A stretch of 64,000 bases of DNA, taken from NCBI GenBank assembly GCA_024276195.1, contig JAJRXR010000021.1, positions 1 through 64,000 of the forward strand. Direction: 5' to 3'. Made by a program: the position numbers and the translations under genes. This DNA comes from Planctomycetota bacterium (lineage in GTDB: Bacteria > Planctomycetota > Phycisphaerae > Phycisphaerales > UBA1924). Below the pieces are notes generated by a model that was given only the letters and a program-made list of their open reading frames with translations, had not been told where the DNA came from and did no database searches. Below, in pieces: positions 52,264 to 61,121 of the stretch (position 1 is its first letter; each line of letters begins with the position of its first letter).

Positions 52264-53883
52264 TCAGGCCGCGTCCGTGCGCCGGAGCACCAGCGGCCCG
52301 GCGTGCTCGCGCACCAGCGTGTCGTACGGCGCAAGGTCCAGCGTCATAAACGTATCGACCAGCTCTGGGTCGAGCTGCGACCCCGCGACCCGGCGCATCT
52401 CGCCGAGTACCTGGTCCCGGTTCATCGCCGGTCGGTACGAGCGTGTCGAGCTCATCGCGTCAAATGTGTCGGCGACGCCGATGATCCGGGCCATGAGCGG
52501 GATGTTCTCACCGATCAGCCCGTGGGGATAGCCCTTGCCGTCGATCCGCTCGTGGTGATGCATGACGCCCGGGAGGATGTCCTGCAGCGCGGGGATGCCC
52601 GCGAGGATCCGCTGGCCGATCTCGGGGTGCTCGCGGATCTGCGCGAACTCGTCATCCGTCAGGCGCCCGGGCTTGCACAAAACCTGCTCGGCGACCCCGA
52701 TCTTGCCCACGTCATGAACCAGGCCCGCGACGTGGATGCGCTCGCACTGCGCCTCGTCGAGCCCGAACGCCCGCGCCAGCTCCGCGCTGAGGTACGCGAC
52801 GCGCTCGGAGTGACCACAGGTGTACCGATCCTTGGCGTCGATCGCGGCGGTCATCGCCTGGATCGTGCCCATGAACGTCTGGCGCTGGTCCTCGTACAGC
52901 TCGACGTTCTCCAGGAACGCCGTGAGGTACCCGCCCGCAGCTTCGAGCAGAAGCGTCTCGTAGCTGCTGACCTGGGGGTCGATCCCGCCCTTGGCGCCCG
53001 CCGCGAGTAGCCCGAACACCAAGCCGTCGTGCCCGATGGTTCGTGTGACAATCTGCGGGCCGAGCGCCTCGGGATCCTCCGGTCGGAGCGGGCTGATGGT
53101 GCAGCTCGTTTCAGCGCCATCGTGCTGGATCGCGTTGATCGATGCCAGCAGCGTCTGCGTGTCGCACCCGGTCTCGCCGCTGAGAAACAGGCGGGGGGAG
53201 CCATCGTGATCCCGCGGTGAGATCAGGGCCGCGACCCAGCCGAACTCGAGCGTTTTCTGCACCCGATCTATGACAAGCTCGACAAAGCGGTCCGGCTCGC
53301 CGAGCCCGCTCATCGAACGCCCGATCTCGTAGATCGTGTGGATCGTCTCGTACGCCTCGCTGAGCTGCGTGGTGAAGGTCTCGAGCGCGGTCTGGCCCTT
53401 GGCGTAGGCCTCGAGATCGCTGTGCATCCAGCGGAGCATGCTGTGCGTGCGCTGCGATTCGTCGCGGGTCATCGGCGCGCTGTCGAGCAGCGCCCGTCTG
53501 GCCGAGGGCTGGTCGATCGAGGCCGCGGAGCAGCTCCGGGCGAACTCGTCCGACTCGCTCGCCTCGGACCCGAGCGCCATCGCCACGACGTACCCGACCG
53601 TGCGCCGGCGCTGAATCTCAGGGATCGGCAGCAGCCAGCACCCCGGGAAAAGCTCGGTGAACCCGGGCTCGTCGCCTCCCGCCCAGCGGGCGACCTCGCC
53701 CCCGATGCGATCGGTCAGATAAGACGAGCGGAGCCACAGCCCGAGCACGCCGGGGGTCTCTGGGCCGGTTAGCAGGCGCCCCTCGCCGTCGAACCGCCAG
53801 ACCGGCGTCCCCATATCGCGACACCGTTCGATCAGCGGATCGACCGAGCACACAGGAGCAGCGGTGATGGCGCGTGGGATCAT
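52264..53883 (-). CDS. HD-GYP domain c-di-GMP phosphodiesterase with a GAF-like sensor region
   Basis: 539 aa. About 180 N-terminal residues of unknown fold precede a GAF-like region (about 190-330, YEIGRSMSGLGEPDRFVELVIDRV). The C-terminal HD-GYP domain has CGHSERVAYLS, the catalytic pair H390-D391 in HDVGKIGV, and HHERIDGKGYPHG near residue 441. MARIIGVADTFDAMSSTRSYRPA completes the family pattern. These enzymes hydrolyse c-di-GMP to GMP, so the protein would lower c-di-GMP near the MshEN-bearing ATPases. It is translationally coupled to the response regulator (ATGA overlap at 53880-53883), suggesting control by phosphorylation. Confidence 0.92.
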   Translation of the reverse strand: MIPRAITAAPVCSVDPLIERCRDMGTPVWRFDGEGRLLTGPETPGVLGLWLRSSYLTDRIGGEVARWAGGDEPGFTELFPGCWLLPIPEIQRRRTVGYVVAMALGSEASESDEFARSCSAASIDQPSARRALLDSAPMTRDESQRTHSMLRWMHSDLEAYAKGQTALETFTTQLSEAYETIHTIYEIGRSMSGLGEPDRFVELVIDRVQKTLEFGWVAALISPRDHDGSPRLFLSGETGCDTQTLLASINAIQHDGAETSCTISPLRPEDPEALGPQIVTRTIGHDGLVFGLLAAGAKGGIDPQVSSYETLLLEAAGGYLTAFLENVELYEDQRQTFMGTIQAMTAAIDAKDRYTCGHSERVAYLSAELARAFGLDEAQCERIHVAGLVHDVGKIGVAEQVLCKPGRLTDDEFAQIREHPEIGQRILAGIPALQDILPGVMHHHERIDGKGYPHGLIGENIPLMARIIGVADTFDAMSSTRSYRPAMNRDQVLGEMRRVAGSQLDPELVDTFMTLDLAPYDTLVREHAGPLVLRRTDAA

Positions 53884-54305
53884 GCCGACTTCCGGTAGTC
53901 CTTCGTGTCGGGCGGGAGCAGCTCGATCACCTTGTCGAGAATCTCGCGGGCGCTGAACGGCTTGCTCATGATGAAGCGGATGTTCGTGGAGGCGAGCTCG
54001 CCCGGGTTCAGCACATACCCGCGCGCCGTCAGCATCACCACGGGGATCTGCGAGGTCACATCGTTCGATTTGAGCTGGCGGGCAAGCTCGATGCCGCTCA
54101 TGTACGGCATCTGCAGATCCGTGATGACCAACGCCGGGGGTGTTTCAAGGGCGCGCTCGAGCGCCTCCTCGCCGTCCTCAGCGGTGATCACCTCGAACCC
54201 GCTCGCGTTGAGCTTGCGCGCAAGCACGAGCGTGATGTGCGGCTCGTCATCGACAAGCAAGATCAACGCTCCCCCCAGAGCTGGATCTTTCGTGTGGTCA
54301 GCCAT
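53880..54305 (-). CDS. Single-domain CheY-like response regulator
   Basis: 141 aa from the ATG at 54305 with ggaggga upstream; an earlier in-frame start at 54368 would add 21 residues with no domain. It is a receiver domain with ILLVDDEPH (acidic pocket), phospho-acceptor D63 in ITDLQMPYMSG, T in VVMLTARG and K in FIMSKPF. There is no output domain, so it should act by protein contact, most simply on the HD-GYP protein with which it overlaps. The sensor kinase at 39723 is the nearest partner candidate. Confidence 0.92.
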   Translation of the reverse strand: MADHTKDPALGGALILLVDDEPHITLVLARKLNASGFEVITAEDGEEALERALETPPALVITDLQMPYMSGIELARQLKSNDVTSQIPVVMLTARGYVLNPGELASTNIRFIMSKPFSAREILDKVIELLPPDTKDYRKSA

Positions 54306-54481
54306 GCAACAACTTTCCCTCCGGCGCGGGTCCCCGTTTCCACAGAATCGGGCCGATGGCGAGGCCACTTCATTCTCACGCCCGCCGACGGGTCTGTTGG
54401 ACCCATCGCCCCCCGTCAGAACGCCTCAGGCGGGCCTGCGCACATTCTCGGACCTTGCCATCTTCGGCGAGGCAAGTGCTC

Positions 54482-55411
54482 CTACCCCACCCCCGCCTCG
54501 ACCGCCGCCCCGGGCGGCACGCTCGGGCTGTGCGTCGGCGGTGGGAGCCTGAGATACCGCGCCAGCACCGGCGCCCCGAGCGAAAACGGGATCGTGTCCA
54601 GCAACGCCATCACCACCTTGAACGCGTACCCGGTCGCGATGAACACAAAGAGCTGCGGCCACACCGGCCTGTCCGCGTCCACCGGGATCGCCCTTGCGTA
54701 AAAATAGGTGATCGTGATGACCGCGAACGTATCGACGAGCTGGCTCACAAGCGTGGACCCATTGTTCCGCAGCCACAGGTGCTTTCCCTTGGTGACACGC
54801 TTCCAGAAATGAAACATCTGCACGTCCACAAGCTGGGCGACGAGATACGCGATCATCGAGGCGACAACGGCGCTGATCGCGAGTGTCCGGATCTCAAAGA
54901 AAACCGGCTCGCGCGCAACGGCGTCCCGAATCCGGGACGCCGCCATCGCGTCGAGCGCGCCCTCATGCGGCAACGCCTCAATCAGCTCGCCCGTGCGAGC
55001 GATAACCTCGCCATCGACCGACTCGAACCCGGGCAGCGCCCCGCCTACCACAAGAATCAGAATCACCCACACGTTGAGCAGCAGCCCTACCCAGACAACA
55101 AAGGTCGCCCGCTTCCGCCCGTACAGCTCTGAAATGAAATCGGTACACAAAAACGTGATCGGGTACGGCAGCACGCCGACGGCCACCGCGAACGCGGTGG
55201 CCCCGGGCGTCGATGGGTCGAAATCGATCTCGAAGAGCTTGATAAACCGCGTCACCCCGAGCACGTTGAGCATGGCCAGCGTGCCCAGAAACAGCCCGGC
55301 GAACACGAGAAACAGGCCCTCACGCCGGGCGTGGAGCGTGCGCTCGTCCAGGGCCGCAAGCCCCGGGTAGGTGTGCTGCACGCTCGGGAGCAGTGAGTCG
55401 GGCGTCGGCAT
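54482..55411 (-). CDS. yhhQ: Queuosine precursor transporter, YhhQ (VUT) family
   Basis: 309 aa from the ATG at 55411. Six to seven hydrophobic segments are visible. VUT family marks include LPYPITFLCTDFISELYGRKRATFVVWVG, RTLAISAVVASMIAYLVAQLVDVQMFHFWKR and LWLRNNGSTLVSQLVDTFAVITITYFYA. It imports queuosine precursors (queuine, preQ0 or preQ1) for tRNA modification. A loop of about 50 residues between the fourth and fifth segments (residues about 125-175) is longer than in E. coli YhhQ. An in-frame start at 55492 would add a repetitive Gly-Arg tail encoded by a hexamer repeat and is doubtful. Confidence 0.88.
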   Translation of the reverse strand: MPTPDSLLPSVQHTYPGLAALDERTLHARREGLFLVFAGLFLGTLAMLNVLGVTRFIKLFEIDFDPSTPGATAFAVAVGVLPYPITFLCTDFISELYGRKRATFVVWVGLLLNVWVILILVVGGALPGFESVDGEVIARTGELIEALPHEGALDAMAASRIRDAVAREPVFFEIRTLAISAVVASMIAYLVAQLVDVQMFHFWKRVTKGKHLWLRNNGSTLVSQLVDTFAVITITYFYARAIPVDADRPVWPQLFVFIATGYAFKVVMALLDTIPFSLGAPVLARYLRLPPPTHSPSVPPGAAVEAGVG

Positions 55412-55423
55412 CGCACGAGCATA

Positions 55424-55453
55424 CCCACGCCCACGCCCACGCCCACGCCCACG
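55424..55453. repeat. Hexanucleotide tandem repeat (cccacg x5)
   Basis: Five perfect copies of cccacg lie in the 84-base divergent space between yhhQ and scpB. Copy-number change could shift the spacing of promoter parts for either gene. Confidence 0.85.
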
Positions 55454-55495
55454 CCCCGTCCCGCCCCCCGCCCGCCCGCCTGATAGCATCATGGC

Positions 55496-56092
55496 ATGAC
55501 CATGGCGACGGAACGCTCAGACAACCAGACGACAACCGAGGGCGACGCCCCGCCTCCGAGCGCGGTGCTCGAAGCCGTGCTCATGAGCGCCGACCGACCG
55601 GCGCCCGCGAGCAAGCTGGCCGAGGCCCTCGCCGGGCTTCTCCAGACGCCCCCGGACGAGGCCCAGGTGGAATCTCTCGTAGCCGAGCTCAACGAGGTCT
55701 ACGACCAGACCGGGCGGGCGTTCCGGATCGAGTCGGTCGCGGGGGGGTACCGCGTGATGACGCGCCCGCCGTTCGCGGCGGCGGTCGCCGCGATGCACCG
55801 CCTCAAGTCCTCCGGGCGCCTGAGCCGAGCGGCTCTCGAGACCCTGGCCATCATCGCTTACCGCCAGCCGGTGACGCGCGCCTCGCTCGAGGCGATCCGC
55901 GGCGTCGCCTGCGGCGAGATCCTCCGCACCCTGCTCGAACGCCGCCTCATCATGATCAAGGGTCGAGCCGAGGAGCTCGGGCGCCCGATGCTCTACGGCA
56001 CCACCAAACAGTTTCTCGGCGTCTTTGGCCTCGCCTCCCTCAAAGACCTGCCCAAGCCCGAAGACTTCGGCCTCAGCGACACGGACGACTAA
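55496..56092 (+). CDS. scpB: Segregation and condensation protein B
   Basis: 198 aa. Two winged-helix parts are present: SAVLEAVLMSADRPAPASKLAEAL and GYRVMTRPPFAAAV; the central LSRAALETLAIIAYRQPVTRASLEAIRGV and the end GRPMLYGTTKQFLGVFGLASLKDLPKPEDF are signature ScpB sequence. ScpB joins ScpA and Smc in chromosome condensation. The start is the ATG at 55496; a second ATG is two codons later. No scpA or smc gene is next to it. Confidence 0.93.
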   Translation: MTMATERSDNQTTTEGDAPPPSAVLEAVLMSADRPAPASKLAEALAGLLQTPPDEAQVESLVAELNEVYDQTGRAFRIESVAGGYRVMTRPPFAAAVAAMHRLKSSGRLSRAALETLAIIAYRQPVTRASLEAIRGVACGEILRTLLERRLIMIKGRAEELGRPMLYGTTKQFLGVFGLASLKDLPKPEDFGLSDTDD

Positions 56093-56119
56093 ACAACCCC
56101 CAAGGATCGGAGGCTCATC

Positions 56120-56545
56120 GTGGAACGCAGACGACGGAGCACACGCCAGCGCCTGGCGACGGGCGGCGCACTCGCAACACTGACACTCGCAGGGCTCGTC
56201 GGGTGCGCCGGGCAGGCGATCTCGGGCAAGGTCTTGCGCGGCGACATCGGGCGCGTCATCATCGTCAGCGACACCGATGAGCGCCTCGTCGAGCCCGGGC
56301 TCGCCGGGGTCAATGTCGAGATGACCACATCCGTCTCCGGGCGGGGCGGGCGGACGGTGCTGGCCAAAGCCGTCACCGACGAGACCGGCTCGTTCAGCCT
56401 GAGCATCGGAGGAAAGACAAAACTTCCGACACGCATGATGATCCGCGCGGGCGCATCCGGCGAATATGAGGTCAACAACAGCATCTTCCGCCCCCGCCCG
56501 GGCGAGCAGGTGCTGGTTCTCATGCGACCCCCCAAATCCCCCTAG
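56120..56545 (+). CDS. Lipoprotein with carboxypeptidase-regulatory-like fold
   Basis: 141 aa from a GTG at 56120. The lipobox LAGLVGC follows a basic start and hydrophobic core. GLAGVNVEMTTSVSGRGGRTVLAKAVTDETGSFSLSIG is typical of CarboxypepD_reg-like beta sandwiches. The position between scpB and the DUF58 gene suggests it belongs to the DUF58/transglutaminase unit. Confidence 0.7.
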   Translation: MERRRRSTRQRLATGGALATLTLAGLVGCAGQAISGKVLRGDIGRVIIVSDTDERLVEPGLAGVNVEMTTSVSGRGGRTVLAKAVTDETGSFSLSIGGKTKLPTRMMIRAGASGEYEVNNSIFRPRPGEQVLVLMRPPKSP

Positions 56546-56551
56546 GGAGCG

Positions 56552-57811
56552 ATGGCGCCACAACGGACGAACGCAATCAGAGCGGGCCAGCGCCTCGGTG
56601 GGCGCCCGTGGGGTCGTCACGTCGCCCGGCGCTACGAGATCCGACCGGGCGGGCTGCTCTACATCGCCATCACGCTCTTCATCGCCATCGGCGCGATCAA
56701 CAGCCAGAACAACCTCCTGTTCTGGCTGTTCGGGATGGCGGTGGGGGCCATCATCATCTCGGGCATCGCCAGCGGCGCCGCCCTCATGGGCCTCCACGCC
56801 CGGCGCATCGCCCCGACCATGATCGAGGCCGGGTCGCGCGCCCCGATCAGCTACGAGTTGCGCCACCGCGGGCGCTTCATCCCCGCCTTCGCCCTGCTCA
56901 TCCGCGAGATCCCCGCCGCGTCTCCCGCAGAGGGGCGCGTCGGCACGCTCGAACCCGCCTGGACCCACATCGACCACCTCTCGCCCGGCTCCAAGGCCCG
57001 CGGGCGTTGTTGGGCGCTGGCCGGGCGCCGGGGCATGGTCCGCCTGGATCGTTTTGAGGTCTCTTCGACCTTCCCGTTCGGGCTCTTCCGCAAGGCGCTG
57101 ATCTTCGAGCAGCCAGAGCTGATCGCGATCACACCGGTCAAGCTGGAGGTGCGCGAGCGCCTGCTCGAAGCGATGGTCACGGGCTTCGAGCGCGGCGCCC
57201 CGCACGCCGCTCGCTCCGGCATCAGCGACGAGTTCTATGGCCTGCGCGCCTATGTCCCGGGCGATAGCCCGCGCACCATCGCCTGGCGCCGGTCCGCGGC
57301 GCTCGGCGAGCTGGTCGTCCGCCAGTTCGCCGCCCCGATGCCGCCCCGGATCGTGCTCGAGCTCCATCCTGACCTCGCTGAAGCTGACGACCGAACCAAA
57401 GAGCTCACGATCGCGCTGGTTTCGAGCCTCGCCGCCAGCGCCGGCGCCAGGGGTTTGAGCGTCGGGATCGACGCGCCCTGGGCGGGCTACCGCAGCCCAC
57501 TCGGCGGCGGATTCCGCCTGACCCATCGCCGCCTCCATGAGCTCGCCTCGCTCGAACTGGAAACAACGCCGGGCGAAGCTCACCCCATGCCCATGAGCCG
57601 ATCCGCCGGGCGGGCCGTGCTGTTCAACTCGAGCCAGGGCGCCCCGCCCCGGGATCGTCCGGCGATCGACGTGTCGGATGAAAGTCTCTGGCTGGTTCCC
57701 GGCGCCAAGCTCCCGAGCGTGCTCGGGCCGCCCGGTGATCCCCAAAAGCCCCACAGATTCCGGCGTGGACGCAACGCCCGGGCTCCCTCGCGTGTGAAAG
57801 AGCCGGCATGA
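56552..57811 (+). CDS. DUF58 membrane protein
   Basis: 419 aa. Two membrane helices (about residues 36-52 and 56-78, LLFWLFGMAVGAIIISGIASGAALM) precede a beta region. The DUF58 signature is DEFYGLRAYVPGDSPRTIAWRRSAALGELVVRQF (about 225-260), followed by a vWA-like tail. DUF58 proteins usually sit beside MoxR-type AAA ATPases and transglutaminase genes; here the transglutaminase follows (ATGA overlap) but no MoxR gene is nearby. Confidence 0.9.
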   Translation: MAPQRTNAIRAGQRLGGRPWGRHVARRYEIRPGGLLYIAITLFIAIGAINSQNNLLFWLFGMAVGAIIISGIASGAALMGLHARRIAPTMIEAGSRAPISYELRHRGRFIPAFALLIREIPAASPAEGRVGTLEPAWTHIDHLSPGSKARGRCWALAGRRGMVRLDRFEVSSTFPFGLFRKALIFEQPELIAITPVKLEVRERLLEAMVTGFERGAPHAARSGISDEFYGLRAYVPGDSPRTIAWRRSAALGELVVRQFAAPMPPRIVLELHPDLAEADDRTKELTIALVSSLAASAGARGLSVGIDAPWAGYRSPLGGGFRLTHRRLHELASLELETTPGEAHPMPMSRSAGRAVLFNSSQGAPPRDRPAIDVSDESLWLVPGAKLPSVLGPPGDPQKPHRFRRGRNARAPSRVKEPA

Positions 57812-60033
57812 ACCCGCGTCTGGAACGACTCCTCCTGGCGACCTCGCTCATCGCCGCCTCGGCGTACGCTGTCGCCGCCGAAAATCCCGCGATGCTCCTC
57901 GTCGCCTGGGTCGGCGTGATCGCGTCGTGGTCGATCGTGCAGGCGCGGGGCGGCAAGGCGCTGCCGATGAGCGCGACGATCCCGCTGACACTCGCCGCGG
58001 TCGGCTACGCGATGCTCCGCCTCGTGGGCGAGGGGTTCAGGGTCAGCGTCTTCAGCGAGTTTGTGCTGGCGCTGCTCATCGTCAAGCTCGTGGACCGGCG
58101 CAGCTCACGCGACAACGCCCAGGTGCTCCTGCTGAGTGTTTTTCTCGTTGTGGGCGCGATCCTGACGAGCAACCGCCTGCTGCTGGCGATGCTCATCCTC
58201 GTGTTTGTGCCGGTGTTCGGCGCCACGGTCGTGCGACACCAGATCGAGGCGACGCGCGAAGCCGCCAGCGCCAGCGGCGACCGACCCGCAGGCCCGATCT
58301 CCCCCGGTGAACGCCTCGACCTGCGCCGCCTCGTCTGGTTCCTCACGCTCGGCAGCCTCGTCGTCAGCATCGGCATCTTCGTGCTTATGCCCCGGGGCGT
58401 GGGCGTGCAGGCGTTCGGCGCCTGGGGCAACACCTCGCTCGGCTCCGTCACCTCCTTCACCGACGAGGTCCAGCTCGGACGCGGCGGGCTCATCAGCCAG
58501 TCGAGCACACCCGTGCTCGACCTGCAGGTCCGCAGCGTCAACGGCAACACACTCGGATCAGCCAGCCAGGTGTTCTACCTGCGCGGCGCGGTTCTTGATA
58601 GCTACGAGAACGGCTCGTGGCGTCGCTCTTCGAAATCCCAGGCCACGCTCGGACCAGGCCAGGAGATCCCCCTCGGCGCCGACGGTACGCAGCGGGTCGC
58701 CAACCTGCCCGCCAGCGCGAGCGATGTCGAGCTTCACATCACCATGCGCAATATCCGGAGCGGTGAAACCCATCTGTTCTCGACGTGGCGCCCGATCGAG
58801 TTTGAGACCCTCTCCCCGATGTGGTTCAAGCGAAATATGCGCGACGGCACGATGCTCCGCTCCGGGCAGCCGGGCAAGTACGAGTACATCGTCCGGTGCC
58901 TCGAGCTGGCCAGAGACGCCACCCTGGAGCAGGCGTCTCGTTCCCCGGTCTCGTTCCCGTCGGAGTCGATCACAAGCCTGACTCAACGCTTGTTTCGTGA
59001 ATCCGAAGTCCCCGTGGATCTGGATCCGCTGACGCGTCCGCTTGTGGACACCTCGCGGGGCGTGAGGATCATCCGGAACTATCTGGTCTCGAACTATGCG
59101 TACTCGCTCGAAACGAGAACCCCGCCACCTCTCCAGGATCCAACAGAGTGGTTCCTCTTCGGCGAGGATCGGCGGGGGCACTGCGAGTACTTCGCCTCTG
59201 CCATGGCCGCGATGTGCCGCAGCGTCGGGATCAACTCCAGAGTCGTCACCGGCTACGTTGCCACCGAGTGGAACTCGCCGACATCCCATTACATCGTGCG
59301 CGAATCCAACGCCCACGCATGGGTCGAGGTCGAGGTACAACCCGGTTTCTGGCAGCGCCAGGATCCCACACCCACCTGGGATCTCGACGCCATCCACAAG
59401 CCGTCGCAGTCGATCCTGGCGCGCGTCCGGCGCATGCTCGATACCGCCGAATACGCATGGATCAACTCCGTCGTCGGGTTCAACAGGCGCAGCCGCTCAA
59501 GCATGGTCGATTCCTCCATCGACGGCGCGATGACCTCCTGGTCGCAAGACCTCGGCGAGCGGGTGCGCGCCGGCGGGCTGGCCCTGGGGATGCGGGCGTT
59601 CGCCGCGGGCCTGATCTCGTTCGCCTTCACCATGGCGATCGGGCTGCTGCTCGTCTGGCTCGCCCGGGGTCCGTGGAAGGGCGCCGCCCAGCGCCTCGCC
59701 TCGATGCTCCCGCGCCTGCGTTTGCCGCTGGGACGCTTGGGCGCACAATCCACGCACGAGCTGCTCCGATCCGATCTGCTCAGGCTCTTCGAGCGCCTCG
59801 GGCGCCCCAAGCCCGCGTGGCGCCCGCTCCGCGCCCACGCCCAGGTGATCCGGGCACACGCCGATGGCGCACAGGACGCGGGTCCAGTCATTCAGCGCGT
59901 CATCGGAGCGATCTACCGCGAGCGATTCGGCGCCGAGACGCTGAATCGGGATCGGGTCGCCCGCGACAGGTCCGATCTTGCCCGCCTGACCCGGGTCGCC
60001 CGCAAACGTCCCTCCGGATCTGACAGCGCCTGA
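57808..60033 (+). CDS. TgpA-type membrane transglutaminase-like protein
   Basis: 741 aa. The N-terminus has several membrane helices (to about residue 205). The transglutaminase-like domain carries the Cys-His-Asp triad: C459 in GHCEYFASAMA, H503 in NAHAWVEV and D519 in QDPTPTWD. A C-terminal hydrophobic segment (about 600-620) and a cytoplasmic tail of about 115 residues (DUF4129-like place) complete the TgpA pattern. The domain faces the periplasm and may cross-link or cleave peptides. It is translationally coupled to the DUF58 gene. Confidence 0.92.
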   Translation: MNPRLERLLLATSLIAASAYAVAAENPAMLLVAWVGVIASWSIVQARGGKALPMSATIPLTLAAVGYAMLRLVGEGFRVSVFSEFVLALLIVKLVDRRSSRDNAQVLLLSVFLVVGAILTSNRLLLAMLILVFVPVFGATVVRHQIEATREAASASGDRPAGPISPGERLDLRRLVWFLTLGSLVVSIGIFVLMPRGVGVQAFGAWGNTSLGSVTSFTDEVQLGRGGLISQSSTPVLDLQVRSVNGNTLGSASQVFYLRGAVLDSYENGSWRRSSKSQATLGPGQEIPLGADGTQRVANLPASASDVELHITMRNIRSGETHLFSTWRPIEFETLSPMWFKRNMRDGTMLRSGQPGKYEYIVRCLELARDATLEQASRSPVSFPSESITSLTQRLFRESEVPVDLDPLTRPLVDTSRGVRIIRNYLVSNYAYSLETRTPPPLQDPTEWFLFGEDRRGHCEYFASAMAAMCRSVGINSRVVTGYVATEWNSPTSHYIVRESNAHAWVEVEVQPGFWQRQDPTPTWDLDAIHKPSQSILARVRRMLDTAEYAWINSVVGFNRRSRSSMVDSSIDGAMTSWSQDLGERVRAGGLALGMRAFAAGLISFAFTMAIGLLLVWLARGPWKGAAQRLASMLPRLRLPLGRLGAQSTHELLRSDLLRLFERLGRPKPAWRPLRAHAQVIRAHADGAQDAGPVIQRVIGAIYRERFGAETLNRDRVARDRSDLARLTRVARKRPSGSDSA

Positions 60034-60187
60034 GCGTCCGAGAACGCGCCCGCATTCTTGATACCCCCGACACGCGCATCCCATGCGCTCGGGCGGCGCC
60101 AGCCCGCGCCCTCTTCGCCTTGAGCGGACCCTCGTGTGCGCCCGATGCCCCGATTGGATCAGCCTCAGAAACCATCGGAGATCGGAC

Positions 60188-61024
60188 ATGCCCGCGAGCA
60201 GATCACGGACCGAACGCTGGCGCGAGTCGCTCGCAAAAATCCATCAACGCGGCGGCGGCCTCGAGTTCACCGCAGATGTCGGAGGCCAGCCCGACGCGGG
60301 CAACCTGGTCTGGCGCGTCCGCCTGCTGGACATGACCGACTCCGAGCTGGTTATCGAGGCTCCCGGCTCGATGGGAAAGCGGTTTTCTGTCGAAACCGGC
60401 GCACGCCTCATCGGCATCATGAACGTCGGTCAAAACCGCTGGATGTTCCACACCCAGGTTCTCGGGCGTGCCGGCGGGCAGAGCCCGGCGTTCCGCCTGG
60501 CCATGCCCGAGCGCGTCGAGCGCTGCATGCGCCGGAGCTTCGACCGCATCTCCAACGCCTCGATCAGCCTGCCGAGCGTCGAGTGCTGGGCTCTGCGCGA
60601 TCCACGCTCGGCTGTCGCGGCCGAGGTCGCCAACCGGATCAAGATTCTCGACCAGCTCGACTCTGACATCACGGGCGTTGTGTCTGACGGGTCGATCGAC
60701 CCCGTCGAGCTGCCCGACGTTGGCCCCAAGTTCACTGCGGAGCTGGCCAACATCGGCGGCGGGGGCGTCGGGCTCCGCATCGCCCGTGACTCCGGCCCGA
60801 CCATCGAGGGCTCGCACCTGTTCTGGATCAGGATCGACCTCCGTCCGACCGTGCCCGTGCCGCTCGCGCTCACAGCCCGCCGGTCCCACACCCACATCGA
60901 CAGCGGGCAGAACATCTACGCGGGTATGGCGTTCGAGTTCCAGCTCAACCCGCCCCACAAGCTGTTCGTGATCGACCAGATCAGCCGCTACTTTGAGGCC
61001 GGGCAGCGCAAGGCCGCAGCCTGA
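60188..61024 (+). CDS. PilZ/YcgR-like protein with a degenerate c-di-GMP motif
   Basis: 278 aa from the ATG at 60188; the frame is open upstream to 60083, but that part has no family resemblance. The N-terminal region (residues about 20-100: GLEFTADVGG, LVIEAPGSMGKRFSVETGARLIGI, WMFHTQVLG) looks like the YcgR N-terminal domain. MRRSFDRISNASISLP may be the RxxxR arm and ELANIGGGGVGLRIA the D/NxSxxG part of a PilZ domain, with Ser changed to Gly. PilZ proteins bind c-di-GMP and act on motility or secretion machines. Binding here is uncertain. Confidence 0.55.
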   Translation: MPASRSRTERWRESLAKIHQRGGGLEFTADVGGQPDAGNLVWRVRLLDMTDSELVIEAPGSMGKRFSVETGARLIGIMNVGQNRWMFHTQVLGRAGGQSPAFRLAMPERVERCMRRSFDRISNASISLPSVECWALRDPRSAVAAEVANRIKILDQLDSDITGVVSDGSIDPVELPDVGPKFTAELANIGGGGVGLRIARDSGPTIEGSHLFWIRIDLRPTVPVPLALTARRSHTHIDSGQNIYAGMAFEFQLNPPHKLFVIDQISRYFEAGQRKAAA

Positions 61025-61051
61025 ACGTCTCACCCGAGCCGCCTCGACACC

Positions 61052-61096
61052 CCATCAAAGAAACAAGGCGTCCGCCCGCAATGGGTGAACGCCTTG
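61052..61096 (-). terminator. Terminator of the minus-strand lipoprotein gene
   Basis: The arms caaggcgt (61064-61071) and acgccttg (61089-61096) pair perfectly. On the minus strand the stem is followed by tttctttgatg. It lies between the convergent PilZ-like and lipoprotein genes. Confidence 0.7.
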
Positions 61097-61121
61097 AGGT
61101 GGGTGAACTGATTCCGTTGGC

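Noticed and set aside
54306..54368. Longer N-terminus for the response regulator
   Set aside because: The extra 21 residues have no receiver-domain character, and the ATG at 54305 has a good ggaggga site upstream.
55424..55453. CRISPR-like repeat
   Set aside because: The units are six bases long and directly adjacent with no spacers, so this is a simple tandem repeat. No CRISPR array or cas gene is visible in the window.
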